Notes: a model not told the origin generated them from the letters alone. Counted from the first letter of the stretch, positions 18,062 to 25,140 are shown. The stretch is DNA of 49,335 nt from Microbacteriaceae bacterium X2B (GCA_005502445.1 SCPB01000015.1:1-49335), one strand, 5' to 3'. Made by a program: numbers and translations.

Positions 18062-18477
18062 TTAGCTGAGCTCGATCAGATCCCGCCGGGCCTCGTTCAC
18101 CGCGAGTTGCACTACGAGCGCGTTTCGGAACCAGTCCGGCGCCGTGGGGTCATCTCGGAACTTCACGAGGGCCTCGTCGCTCTCGACGTGGCTCGCCCAC
18201 AGCTCCGGCAGCCGATCAAGCCGATCAGCGACAGGGCCTCGCTGCCCATCCGCTTCGACTCGGCGGGATCGCTGGAGCCGCCGCGGCCGTAGTTCTCGAG
18301 CAGCCGGCCCAGGAACTCGTGCTCGGTCATGAGTCGCTGAAAGCGCCGGTCGCGGGCAGCGACCTCTCGCGCGTGACGACGGTCGAGTGCACCGATGACG
18401 AGGGCAACGAATGCTGCGCCGATCCCGATGAGAACGGCGGCCACTTGGATCCACAGGGCGACTTGTGCTTCGGTCAT
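18062..18477 (-). pseudogene. Frameshifted small single-pass membrane protein
   Basis: Two overlapping frames make one sensible protein of about 138 aa. The first (from ATG 18477) gives an N-terminal membrane helix (QVALWIQVAAVLIGIGAAFV), a charged linker and HEFLGRLLENYGRGG. The second supplies LPELWASHVESDEALVKFR to the stop at 18062. They join near 18205-18220 by a one-base loss beside a GATCGGCT-T-GATCGGCT slippage-prone repeat. A sequencing error or a programmed frameshift is possible, but decay fits the island, where other genes are broken too. Family not recognised. Confidence 0.6.
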
Positions 18478-18703
18478 GGGCAGAGCATGGTGAGTCTGCC
18501 GCCAGTCCGCAATAGCGTCACGAAATGGCCATGCTCGACAGGCCCGACATGAACCGCGCCCCGGGAATTACAGGGTACGCAGGGCCAATCGATCCCTGCA
18601 GACCTAGGGGCCAGGTTCCGGCTCAGCGTGCAGGGTGCTCGCCCGGACGCGCGGGCCTCGCTGTGGTCGGCACCGCTCGCTCAACCAGCACCGGCGGTGC
18701 AGC

Positions 18704-18709
18704 TAGCCT
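18704..18709 (+). promoter_or_regulatory. -10 box of the broken RibD-like gene (leaderless)
   Basis: TAGCCT sits 6 nt before the ATG at 18716. Confidence 0.45.
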
Positions 18710-18715
18710 TTCACC

Positions 18716-19332
18716 ATGCGCATTCTCACCGTATGCAACTTCGTCACGGTCGATGGCCGCTACGAGGACGACGACCACGAAATCGCCTCATTCTTCGAGC
18801 ATCAGCACCCCCATTACCGCCGATCCGACTCATTCGATCACTACAACGCCGGGCTTCTCCGCGAGGCGGATACACTGCTGCTCTCCGGCCGCCGCTCGGC
18901 CCTCGGCAACTCGGCTACTGGGCCGGCGTGCGCGACGACCCCAACGCGACCGCGATCCGCCGCGAGTTCGCCGAGCTCTTCGACCGCGTCGAGAAGGTCG
19001 TGGTCTCCGACACGATCACCGAGGCCGATCTCGCCCCGTACCCGAACACGCGCATCGTGGCGGTGGTGGATGCTCGCGCCGAGGTCGCCCGCCTGAAGCG
19101 GACGGACAGCCGCGGCATCCTGATCCTGCTCGGCCGCGTGCTATGGAACGACCTCATGCAGGCCGGCCTCGTCGACGAGCTGCACCTGGTGACCTTCCCA
19201 CTCATCGCAGGTGGCGGAGTGCCGCTCTTCGACAACCGGCCGCCCGTCGCCCTGAAGCTTCTCGAGTCACGTGCGTGGCCGGAGTCGGGCTCTGTGCTCA
19301 TGCGCTGGCGCGTCAACCCGGTCGATGACTGA
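18716..19332 (+). pseudogene. Frameshifted RibD/dihydrofolate-reductase-like gene
   Basis: The first frame (MRILTVCNFVTVDGRYED...ADTLLLSGRRSALGN) gives the N-terminal half of a RibD C-terminal/DHFR-like fold. The second frame continues it as YWAGVRDDPNATAIRREF, EKVVVSDTITEADL, ILILLGRVLWNDLMQAGLVDELHL and FPLIAGGGVPLF up to the TGA at 19330-19332. One base is missing near 18913. Intact relatives are about 200 aa reductase-like proteins of unknown substrate. The promoter is still intact, so the lesion is recent or a sequencing error. The stop overlaps the start of the DUF1697 remnant. Confidence 0.75.
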
Positions 19333-19813
19333 GCCCTGCGTCGCCCTCCCCCGCGCCGTCAACCTCGGCGCGCGCAACAAGGTGCCGCAGCGTCCGCTCG
19401 CTGAGGCGCTCGAGACCGAGCTCGGCGTGCCTATGCGCCACTACCTGCAGCCCAGGCAACGTGGCGGATCCGGTGCGCGTGCCCGTCTCGGTCTGAGACG
19501 ACGAGGCCGACGCGATCGCGAAGGCCGCGACGCGTGATGCCGTATTGGGGCGGCGACGAGATCCGCTGCGGTGTCCCACCTCGAGCGCCAGGATCACGAG
19601 CTCTGCATCCCGCAGCTCGCACACCACGCTGTAGTCGCCGACGCGATACCGCCAGCTCCCTGCCCTATCGCCGACCAGTCCCTTGCCGCATGACCGAGGG
19701 TGATCGAGCGCGGCCACCTCGTCGAGGTGATCGAGGATGCGCCGAGCGGTCAGACGATCGAGCTTGCGCAACTGCCGGAGCGCGGTCGCCGAGTACTCGA
19801 CTTCACAAGCCAA
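19313..19813 (-). CDS. RelE/ParE-like toxin with an aberrant C-terminal extension
   Basis: The first 85 residues are RelE-like: EYSATALRQLRKLDRLTARR, then RAGSWRYRVGDYSVVCEL and LVILALEVGHR. RelE toxins cut mRNA at the ribosome and normally stop a few residues after the VGHR motif. Here the terminal residues are replaced by about 80 Arg/Ala-rich residues translated antisense to the DUF1697 remnant, so the true stop appears lost and activity is doubtful. The start is a TTG at 19813 that overlaps the antitoxin stop by 11 nt; the N-terminal sequence supports it. The real domain spans about 19560-19813. Confidence 0.65.
   Translation of the reverse strand: MACEVEYSATALRQLRKLDRLTARRILDHLDEVAALDHPRSCGKGLVGDRAGSWRYRVGDYSVVCELRDAELVILALEVGHRSGSRRRPNTASRVAAFAIASASSSQTETGTRTGSATLPGLQVVAHRHAELGLERLSERTLRHLVARAEVDGAGEGDAGLSHRPG
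19325..19545 (+). pseudogene. Decayed, 3'-truncated DUF1697 gene
   Basis: ATG 19325 begins TEPCVALPRAVNLGARNKVP...MRHYLQ, which matches the start of DUF1697 proteins (ALLRAVNVGGRNKVP...YLQSGNVVF). After YLQ the frame breaks. In the next frame GNVADPVRVPVSV, an in-frame TGA and DDEADAIAKAATRDAV can still be read. The rest of the roughly 170-residue family is missing and the sequence runs into the 3' end of the relE-like gene on the opposite strand. So the toxin-antitoxin block appears to have replaced the 3' part (inference). Confidence 0.6.
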
Positions 19814-20048
19814 GTTCGCGCCTCACCTCACCGGCTGAGTGGCGGCGTTCGTCCCGTTCGAGGGCGGCGATCGCGAGCAGGTAGTCGGCACGGTCGGCGA
19901 GGAATTCGTCGAGAGCGCGCTTGACGTAGAAGCTCTTGCTTCGGCCGGTCTCCCGCGCCAGCCGCTCCAGCATCGCTTCCTGCTCAGCGTTCAACCGCAC
20001 AGACAACATCGAGGCCCCCTGCGCCTCGGTGTGCGACATGTACTGCAT
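19803..20048 (-). CDS. RelB/RHH-type antitoxin
   Basis: About 81 aa. The ribbon-helix-helix DNA-binding domain is SMLSVRLNAEQEAMLERLA followed by ETGRSKSFYVKRALDEFL. The C-terminal segment YLLAIAALERDE...SAGEVRRELGL should bind and neutralise the toxin encoded directly downstream. ATG 20048 has GGAAGG 8 nt upstream; GTG 20057, ATG 20039 and ATG 20006 are also possible. A short inverted repeat ACATG-TACTG-CATGT (20036-20050) overlaps the start region and could be an autoregulatory operator. Confidence 0.75.
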   Translation of the reverse strand: MQYMSHTEAQGASMLSVRLNAEQEAMLERLARETGRSKSFYVKRALDEFLADRADYLLAIAALERDERRHSAGEVRRELGL

Positions 20049-20089
20049 GTATGACACCTTCCGTCTCGTCGCGCGCGGATGACCCAGAG

Positions 20090-20599
20090 CTATCCGATCG
20101 TGTACAGCACACCCTCCCCGCGCTCGAAGCGCTGATCGAGGAAGGCCACCATCGCCCTTCGGTGCATGATGAGACTCCGTCCGTACGATTCCGGTTCATC
20201 GCTGTAGCGCCCCGCTCCCGACTCGACGAACCGAACAATGTCGTGATCGGTGGTGGCGCGCACGTCATCTCGCACATCGCCGATGCGTTCGGGGTCGATG
20301 ACGCCGTAGTAAGGCTTCCAGCCGCGATGCGTGTGGGTGACGTCTCCGCGAACGAGCTCGAACGCGGGTCTGTGCACCGGCAGTGACGGGTTCCAGAGCC
20401 GCTGGAAGTCGTTGAACGCTTTGTCGAGGTCCAGCGCGTGCCGCCCGCTTCCCCACTGCAGTCGTCCATCGGCGTCGTCCTCCATCAGGCTCCAGAGGTA
20501 CTCGTCGTAATCGTCGTCGATGTGCAGCAGACGGGGGTTGACATGAGCTGTGGCGACGAGGTGCGCGGGCAACGGTTGAGCCCAGTATCGGATTCCCAT
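20090..20599 (-). CDS. DUF1877 (YfbM-like) family protein, tentative
   Basis: 169 aa from ATG 20599 (MGIRYWAQPLPAHLVATA). The centre has RHALDLDKAFNDFQRLW, resembling the LDLDKAWHGIHYLLTG segment of YfbM-type proteins. The C-terminal RAMVAFLDQRFERGEGVLYTI resembles the family's final helix and strand. Function of the family is unknown to me. It is cytoplasmic, with no signal or membrane segment. It lies upstream of and parallel to the antitoxin gene, 32 nt away, so it may be co-transcribed with it. Codon usage is island-like. Confidence 0.5.
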   Translation of the reverse strand: MGIRYWAQPLPAHLVATAHVNPRLLHIDDDYDEYLWSLMEDDADGRLQWGSGRHALDLDKAFNDFQRLWNPSLPVHRPAFELVRGDVTHTHRGWKPYYGVIDPERIGDVRDDVRATTDHDIVRFVESGAGRYSDEPESYGRSLIMHRRAMVAFLDQRFERGEGVLYTIG

Positions 20600-20944
20600 G
20601 TGGAGCAGGATGGGCGTCTGCCACGCGCGATGGCGGCCCGCAGGAGAAATGGTGGACGGACACGTGGAACTCCCCTCAGGGGGAGGAGCGATGCTGCGCC
20701 TGGGCTGCAGACCTCCCTCAGACCGACCCCGAGGATTCGCGTGGCGGTGGCGATCGGGATTCCGCAGCACCGCATCGACGAGCACCTCGCACGGATCATG
20801 CCTGTGCAGTCTGCCTGAGTGAGCGGACGTGGGCCCTTAGGGCCGGATTCCCAACGGCGTCGGGGGTCCGGGATAGCCTGAGCGACACGCGCAGTCGGGT
20901 CGTGCCCAACGGACGCGTTCACGGCGGACAAGGTGAGGGGACGC
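20600..20944. other. Spacer with no recognisable gene
   Basis: No start signal and no conserved protein in any frame. A TAGCCT box at 20874-20879 may drive the RhuM-Fic gene with a leader of about 60 nt. CTCCCC/GGGGAG near 20670 can form a small hairpin. Confidence 0.4.
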
Positions 20945-21889
20945 ATGCCGGAGGCACTGGGTGTCGAGCTGTATCGATCCGCGAGCGGCGACATCGAACT
21001 TGCCGTGCACACCGACGGCGAGTCTGTGTGGCTTTCGCGCGGTCAGCTTGCGACGTTGTTCGGCCGCGATGTGAAGACGATCGGCAAGCACGTCGCGAAC
21101 GCCCGTAGTGAGGAGCTGGTGGGGCTCGCAGTTGTCGCAAAATTTGCGACAACTGCCGCTGACGGCAAGACCTACCAGGTCGAGCACTACAACCTCGACA
21201 TGGTGCTGTCCGTCGGGTATCGCGTCAAGTCTGCGGAAGGCGTGCACTTCCGCCGATGGGCGAACGATGTGCTGAAGCGCTACGTTATCCAGGGCGTCGC
21301 GCTCAACGAGCGTCGACTGGAGCAACTCGGAACGATCGTGCAGGTGCTCTCACGATCGAGCGACGAACTCGTCTCGGGCGTTGCCGAGGTCGTTGCGAAC
21401 TATCTCCCGAGCTTGCGAGCGCTGCGTGCGTACGACGAGGGCGAGATCGCGGCCGCGGCCGGCGACGCGCCCACGTGGACGCTCACGTACGACGAAGCCC
21501 GCGCGGTCATCGACGAAGTCGGTTCGGAGTTCCCTGCCGACGCCCTGTTCGGCGGCGAACGCGGTGACGGGCTGCGCAGCGTCGTCGCCACGATCTACCA
21601 GGGCTTCGAGGGAACGGATCTCTACCCGACGGTGCAGGCGAAGGCTGCGAACCTCCTCTACCTCGTGGTGAAGGACCACCCGCTGACCGATGGCAACAAG
21701 CGCAGTGCCGCGGCCTTGTTCGTGCACTTCCTCACCCGCAACGGCTCGCTCGACGATGTTCGCGGGGTGCCGCGCATCTCCAACAACGCGCTTGCGGCGA
21801 TCACGCTCATGGTGGCGATGAGCGACCCGAAAGAGAAGGAGCTCATGATCGCCCTGCTCGTCAGCATGCTCGCAGCGGACGCATCCTGA
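20945..21889 (+). CDS. RhuM-Fic/Doc fusion protein
   Basis: 314 aa. The N-terminal RhuM (virulence-protein) domain has VWLSRGQLATLFGRDVKTIG, YQVEHYNLDMVLSVGYRVKS and FRRWANDVLKRYVIQG. The C-terminal Fic/Doc domain carries HPLTDGNKRSAA at about residue 242, with the catalytic His and the GNKR loop of the Doc type. Fic proteins transfer AMP or phosphate from a nucleotide to a protein; target and donor here are unknown. The ATG at 20945 follows AGGTGAGGGG; a GTG at 20933 is the alternative. No inhibitory antitoxin is adjacent. The RhuM-Fic fusion is a recurrent form found on islands near restriction and toxin genes. Confidence 0.85.
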   Translation: MPEALGVELYRSASGDIELAVHTDGESVWLSRGQLATLFGRDVKTIGKHVANARSEELVGLAVVAKFATTAADGKTYQVEHYNLDMVLSVGYRVKSAEGVHFRRWANDVLKRYVIQGVALNERRLEQLGTIVQVLSRSSDELVSGVAEVVANYLPSLRALRAYDEGEIAAAAGDAPTWTLTYDEARAVIDEVGSEFPADALFGGERGDGLRSVVATIYQGFEGTDLYPTVQAKAANLLYLVVKDHPLTDGNKRSAAALFVHFLTRNGSLDDVRGVPRISNNALAAITLMVAMSDPKEKELMIALLVSMLAADAS

Positions 21890-21929
21890 GTCGGCCAATA
21901 CTGTCATCGCGACCGGACCATCAAAGCAT

Positions 21930-21949
21930 GCATCAAATGATGCTAAATT
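21930..21949 (+). promoter_or_regulatory. vapB: vapB promoter with adjoining operator palindrome
   Basis: GCATCA-AA-TGATGC (21930-21943) directly abuts the -10 box TAAATT (21944-21949), which is 6 nt before the ATG. A VapB dimer bound to the palindrome would block the promoter, as expected for autoregulation; the message is probably leaderless. Confidence 0.6.
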
Positions 21950-21955
21950 CGACAC

Positions 21956-22150
21956 ATGCGCACGACCGTGACCCTCGACGACGACCTCCTCGCGAAAGCC
22001 GCTGAGCTGAGCGGAACCGCCGAGCGAACGGCGCTGCTGCGCGAGGGATTGCAGGCGCTGATCGAACGTGAGAGCGCCCGTCGGCTCGCGCTGCTCGGCG
22101 GCGGCGATCCGGAGGCGAGCTCCGCACGGCGGCACCGCGATGCGGGGTAG
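21956..22150 (+). CDS. vapB: VapB-family antitoxin
   Basis: 64 aa. The N-terminal RTTVTLDDDLLAKAAEL is the ribbon-helix-helix typical of the VapB group (RTTvtlDddLl). The rest (TALLREGLQALIERESARRL) forms the helix and toxin-binding tail. It should neutralise the PIN nuclease encoded 3 nt downstream and repress the shared promoter together with it. Confidence 0.88.
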   Translation: MRTTVTLDDDLLAKAAELSGTAERTALLREGLQALIERESARRLALLGGGDPEASSARRHRDAG

Positions 22151-22153
22151 TGC

Positions 22154-22543
22154 GTGATCCTCGTCGACACCTCGGTGTGGATCGATCACCTGCACCGAGC
22201 CGATCCGCACCTCGTCGATGCGCTCGGCCGCTCGCTCGTGGCGCAGCATCCCATGGTCATCGGCGAGTTGTCGCTCGGCACCCTGCGCGATCGGGTGACC
22301 GTGCTCAGCCTGCTCGCGAACCTCCACGCGGCCCCCGTCGCCAGCCACGCCGAGGTCGCCCGATTCGTCGAGTCGCAGACGCTCTGCGGCCGCGCTCTGA
22401 GCCTCGTCGATGAGCATCTGCTTGCCTCCGTCGTGCTCGCTCCCGGTATGACGCTCTGGACGCGGGACAAACGGCTGGCGGCCGAAGCACAGAGACTCGG
22501 CGTCGCTCACATGCCGCGTCGATCGAGCGGCGCGTCGAGCTGA
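22154..22543 (+). CDS. vapC: VapC-family PIN-domain ribonuclease toxin
   Basis: 129 aa. The acidic Mg-binding residues of PIN nucleases are all present: Asp5 (LVDTSVWIDHL), Glu38 (VIGELSLG), Asp86 (LVDEHLLAS) and Asp105 (WTRDKRLAA). VapC toxins cleave structured RNA such as initiator tRNA or rRNA; the target here is not known. The GTG start at 22154 lies 3 nt after the vapB stop. It looks intact and marks the right end of the accessory island. Confidence 0.92.
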   Translation: MILVDTSVWIDHLHRADPHLVDALGRSLVAQHPMVIGELSLGTLRDRVTVLSLLANLHAAPVASHAEVARFVESQTLCGRALSLVDEHLLASVVLAPGMTLWTRDKRLAAEAQRLGVAHMPRRSSGASS

Positions 22544-22600
22544 CGAGGCGCGAACCCGGCATGGTGGACGGCTCCCTCGCACGCCGGTAGCGTCACCCCC

Positions 22601-23029
22601 ATGGTCCTCACCGAGCTCGACTGGCTGGGCGTGCTCGCCGGCTTCGTCGTCTACTTCGTCGCCGGCGCGATCTGGTTCGGGCCGAAGACCTTCTACCCCG
22701 CGTGGATGCGCGCCAAGGGCCTCGACCCCGCCGAGCCGCAGGGCAGCCACGGCATGGTGGTCGTCTTCGGCTCCACCGCCGTCGGCGCGCTCGTGCAGGT
22801 CATCGCCCTCGCGAGCGTGCTCTGGTTCGTCGCCGAGGCGACGGGCGACCCGGTCGGCCCCCTCGGCGGGGCGCTCGGCGGCCTCCTGCTCGGCATCGGC
22901 TTCGCGGCGGCCAGCTCGCTCTCGCACCGGCTCTTCGGCGGCGACGGCTTCCGCGTCTGGGCGATCGAGGTCGGCGGCGACGTCGTCGGCCTCACGCTCG
23001 CGGGCCTCGTCGTCGGTCTCATCGGCTGA
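22601..23029 (+). CDS. DUF1761 domain membrane protein
   Basis: 142 aa with four hydrophobic helices. VLAGFVVYFVAGAIWFGP and FYPAWMRAKGL match the start of DUF1761, followed by a helix at about 55-80 and two Gly/Leu-rich helices at the end. Function is unknown. TAGCGT at 22588-22593 lies 7 nt before the ATG, suggesting a leaderless message. GC-rich codon usage shows a return to core-type sequence after the island. Confidence 0.75.
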   Translation: MVLTELDWLGVLAGFVVYFVAGAIWFGPKTFYPAWMRAKGLDPAEPQGSHGMVVVFGSTAVGALVQVIALASVLWFVAEATGDPVGPLGGALGGLLLGIGFAAASSLSHRLFGGDGFRVWAIEVGGDVVGLTLAGLVVGLIG

Positions 23030-23058
23030 GGCGCCCGCCGCCCGCCGTCTGGCGCCCG

Positions 23059-23103
23059 CCGCACACGGTTTCGGGCGTCGCACACCGCCGGAACCGTGTG
23101 CGG
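23059..23103. repeat. Long imperfect palindrome
   Basis: CCGCACACGGTT (23059-23070) and AACCGTGTGCGG (23092-23103) are exact reverse complements and the pairing continues imperfectly into the 21-nt loop. Left arm plus loop resembles the palindrome at 49137-49198 (CACACnGnTTCGGGCG, then CACACnG). Confidence 0.7.
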
Positions 23104-23157
23104 TGTTAGAAGGCGTGCGAGATGCGGGCGCTCGGTCGCGTCGGGCACGATAGGCCC

Positions 23158-23685
23158 GTGGATGCTCAGCGCGCGCTCGCCGAGGCCCGCGCCGCGCTCG
23201 CCGCCGCGGCCGAGCGCCTCGCCGCCACGGGCGTCGCTCCCGCGCAGCTCGCCGACTCCGTGCCGGCTCGCCGTTCGCTCGGCGTCATCCCGCGGCGTGC
23301 CACGATGCGCCGCATCGGCGAGGGCTGGCCTCTCGGGGTCATCCTCGTCAGCCGTGACGGCGGCGTCTTCGAGCTGCGCACGGTGGTCCGCGCGACGCGG
23401 CAGGTGCTGCCCGGTCAGCAGGCCGCCTCGGCCGTCGAGCGTCGAGCGCTGCGGCTCGCGGCCCTCGACGCAGGATTCGCGGAAGGCGCGGTGATCGCGC
23501 TCGATGCGCGGCGCATCCCTCTCGATGACGTCGAGGCGATGCGCGGCGAAGCCGGCCCGCTCGTGCTGCGCGACGGCCGCGTGCTCGTGCGCTGGATTCC
23601 GGATGCCCCCGATGACGCCCTCGCCCCGCTCGAGGCCTACCTGCACGAGCGACTCGAGCTCTCGCAGGGTTGCGCCGATCGCTGA
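23158..23685 (+). CDS. Conserved-looking protein of unknown function
   Basis: 175 aa from GTG 23158 (DAQRALAEARAALAAAAERL), an Ala-rich N-terminal helix. A compact alpha/beta part follows, with WPLGVILVSRDGGVFELRTV, VERRALRLAALDAGFAEG and a C-terminal PLVLRDGRVLVRWIPDAP. No signal peptide, membrane helix or catalytic motif is visible and I do not recognise the family. An in-frame ATG at 23122 would add 12 residues. It ends just before the ROK regulator but has no evident link with it. Confidence 0.6.
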   Translation: MDAQRALAEARAALAAAAERLAATGVAPAQLADSVPARRSLGVIPRRATMRRIGEGWPLGVILVSRDGGVFELRTVVRATRQVLPGQQAASAVERRALRLAALDAGFAEGAVIALDARRIPLDDVEAMRGEAGPLVLRDGRVLVRWIPDAPDDALAPLEAYLHERLELSQGCADR

Positions 23686-23734
23686 CGGTGCCGAGGAATA
23701 GTGAAGTCCGTGTCGCTGGAAGCGGCCGGAGCGC

Positions 23735-23776
23735 TATCGTGCAGGGATGATCGGAGACCAGGCTCCGGGCGCATGA
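23735..23776 (+). promoter_or_regulatory. Leaderless 9-codon upstream ORF coupled to the ROK gene
   Basis: The -10 box TATCGT (23735-23740) lies 6 nt before an ATG at 23747. That ATG opens MIGDQAPGA and stops at TGA 23774-23776, overlapping the in-frame ROK ATG (23773) as ATGA. This suggests leaderless translation of a small leader peptide with termination-reinitiation into the regulator gene (inference). Confidence 0.4.
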
Positions 23777-25038
23777 TCACTCTCGACGGCGCTGCGGGCA
23801 GACGCGGCACGAACCTTCCGGCGATGGGCGACTTCAACCAGTCGGTCATCCTCGAGGCGATCCGCCGCGCACCGGGAGGCCTGAGCCGCGTCGAGCTCGC
23901 CGAGACGACAGGGCTCTCGGCGCAGACGGTGTCGAACATCTGCCGACGGCTGCTCGACGCCGACCTCATCACCGAGGCGGGCAAGGAGGTGCTCGGCCCG
24001 GGCAAGCCGCGCACGATCCTGCGACTCAACCCGGGCGGGCGTTTCGCGCTCGGGGCGCACCTCGACCCCACCGTCACGACGATCGTGCTGCTCGACCTCG
24101 CGGGCACGGTCATCGCCCGCGAGCGCATCGGGACCCCGCTCGAGCAGCGCCCCGACGAGGTCATCGGCGCGATCGCCGCCTCGACCGATCGCCTGCTGAG
24201 GCAGTCGGGGGTGGATGCGCGCCGGGTCGCCGGCCTCGGGGTCGCCGCGCCCGGACCGATCGACCCCGTCGCCGGGGCGCTCGTCGACCCGCCCAACCTC
24301 CACGGCTGGCACCGGGTCCCGCTCCGCGACGAGCTCGCCGGCCGTGCCAGGATCGAGGTCGTCGTCGAGAAGGATGTCACGGCTGCGGCGATCGCCGAGA
24401 TGTGGGCGGGGTCGCCCAGCACGGCGGGGGAGTCGTTCGTCTTCCTCTACCTGGGAACGGGCATCGGCGCGGGCCTCGCGGTCGATGGAGAGGTCGTGCT
24501 CGGCAGCGCCGGCAACGCCGGTGAGATCGGCCACATCGTCGTCGACCCCGACGGCCCCGAGTGCGGCTGCGGTGCGCGCGGCTGCGTCGCTGTCACGTGC
24601 ACCCCCGAGTCGCTCGTGCGCGAGGCGTGGTCGGTCATCGACGGACCGGCGCCCGGGGAGGCCGCCGACACGGCGCGCGTCGACGCGGCCTTCACGCGGC
24701 TCGCCGACGTCGCGGAGCGGGGAGAGCCGCGCGCGGTCGAGGTGCTCGATCGCGCCGCCGTGCGCTTCGCGCGACTGCTCTCGGTCATCACGAACCTCCT
24801 CGACGTCGACCGCGTCGTGCTCGGGGGCCCGTTCTGGTCACGGCTGGATGCTCGACTCATGACCGTTCTGCCCGGCGAGATCGACCGCCTCCGTGCGGCC
24901 CGCGGCATCCATCCGATCGCGATCGAGGGCTCGCGACTCGGGGACGACGTCGCCGCGATCGGCGCCGCCGCGGTCATCCTCGATCGGAGCCTGTCGCCGC
25001 GCACGAAATCCTTGCTCCTGCCCGCCTTCTCTGCTTGA
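23773..25038 (+). CDS. ROK-family transcriptional regulator
   Basis: 421 aa. The N-terminal winged helix-turn-helix at about 20-75 has RVELAETTGLSAQTVSNICR. The ROK fold follows, with GLGVAAPGPIDP, YLGTGIGAGLAVDG, Glu251/His254 in GEIGHIVV and the zinc motif CGCGARGC (264-271). The usual Glu after that motif is Ala, and the kinase ND-x-N motif is altered to KDVT, so it is probably a sugar-sensing regulator without kinase activity. It sits directly upstream of the sugar transporter and mannosidase genes, whose promoter carries repeated TTTACT boxes, so those are the likely targets. Start ATG 23773; GTG 23701 is an alternative. Confidence 0.88.
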   Translation: MITLDGAAGRRGTNLPAMGDFNQSVILEAIRRAPGGLSRVELAETTGLSAQTVSNICRRLLDADLITEAGKEVLGPGKPRTILRLNPGGRFALGAHLDPTVTTIVLLDLAGTVIARERIGTPLEQRPDEVIGAIAASTDRLLRQSGVDARRVAGLGVAAPGPIDPVAGALVDPPNLHGWHRVPLRDELAGRARIEVVVEKDVTAAAIAEMWAGSPSTAGESFVFLYLGTGIGAGLAVDGEVVLGSAGNAGEIGHIVVDPDGPECGCGARGCVAVTCTPESLVREAWSVIDGPAPGEAADTARVDAAFTRLADVAERGEPRAVEVLDRAAVRFARLLSVITNLLDVDRVVLGGPFWSRLDARLMTVLPGEIDRLRAARGIHPIAIEGSRLGDDVAAIGAAAVILDRSLSPRTKSLLLPAFSA

Positions 25039-25063
25039 CGCGCTTTACTCCATTCGTTTTACT
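25035..25063 (+). promoter_or_regulatory. Promoter and candidate ROK operator of the sugar cluster
   Basis: TTGACG (25035-25040), a 17-nt spacer and TTTACT (25058-25063). A second TTTACT at 25044-25049 forms a direct repeat 14 bp apart in a locally AT-rich stretch, and AACGGG-N8-CCCGTT follows at about 25068. The binding site of the ROK protein is likely here. Confidence 0.5.
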
Positions 25064-25140
25064 TATGAACGGGGTAGACGACCCGTTGCATCCGCCCCGC
25101 ACCACGCACGGCCCCGTCCTGCCGAGCAGAGGAGCACAGC

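Noticed and set aside
20670-20690. CTCCCC/GGGGAG hairpin as a terminator
   Set aside because: Short stem, no gene ending nearby on the plus strand, and easily found by chance at this GC content.
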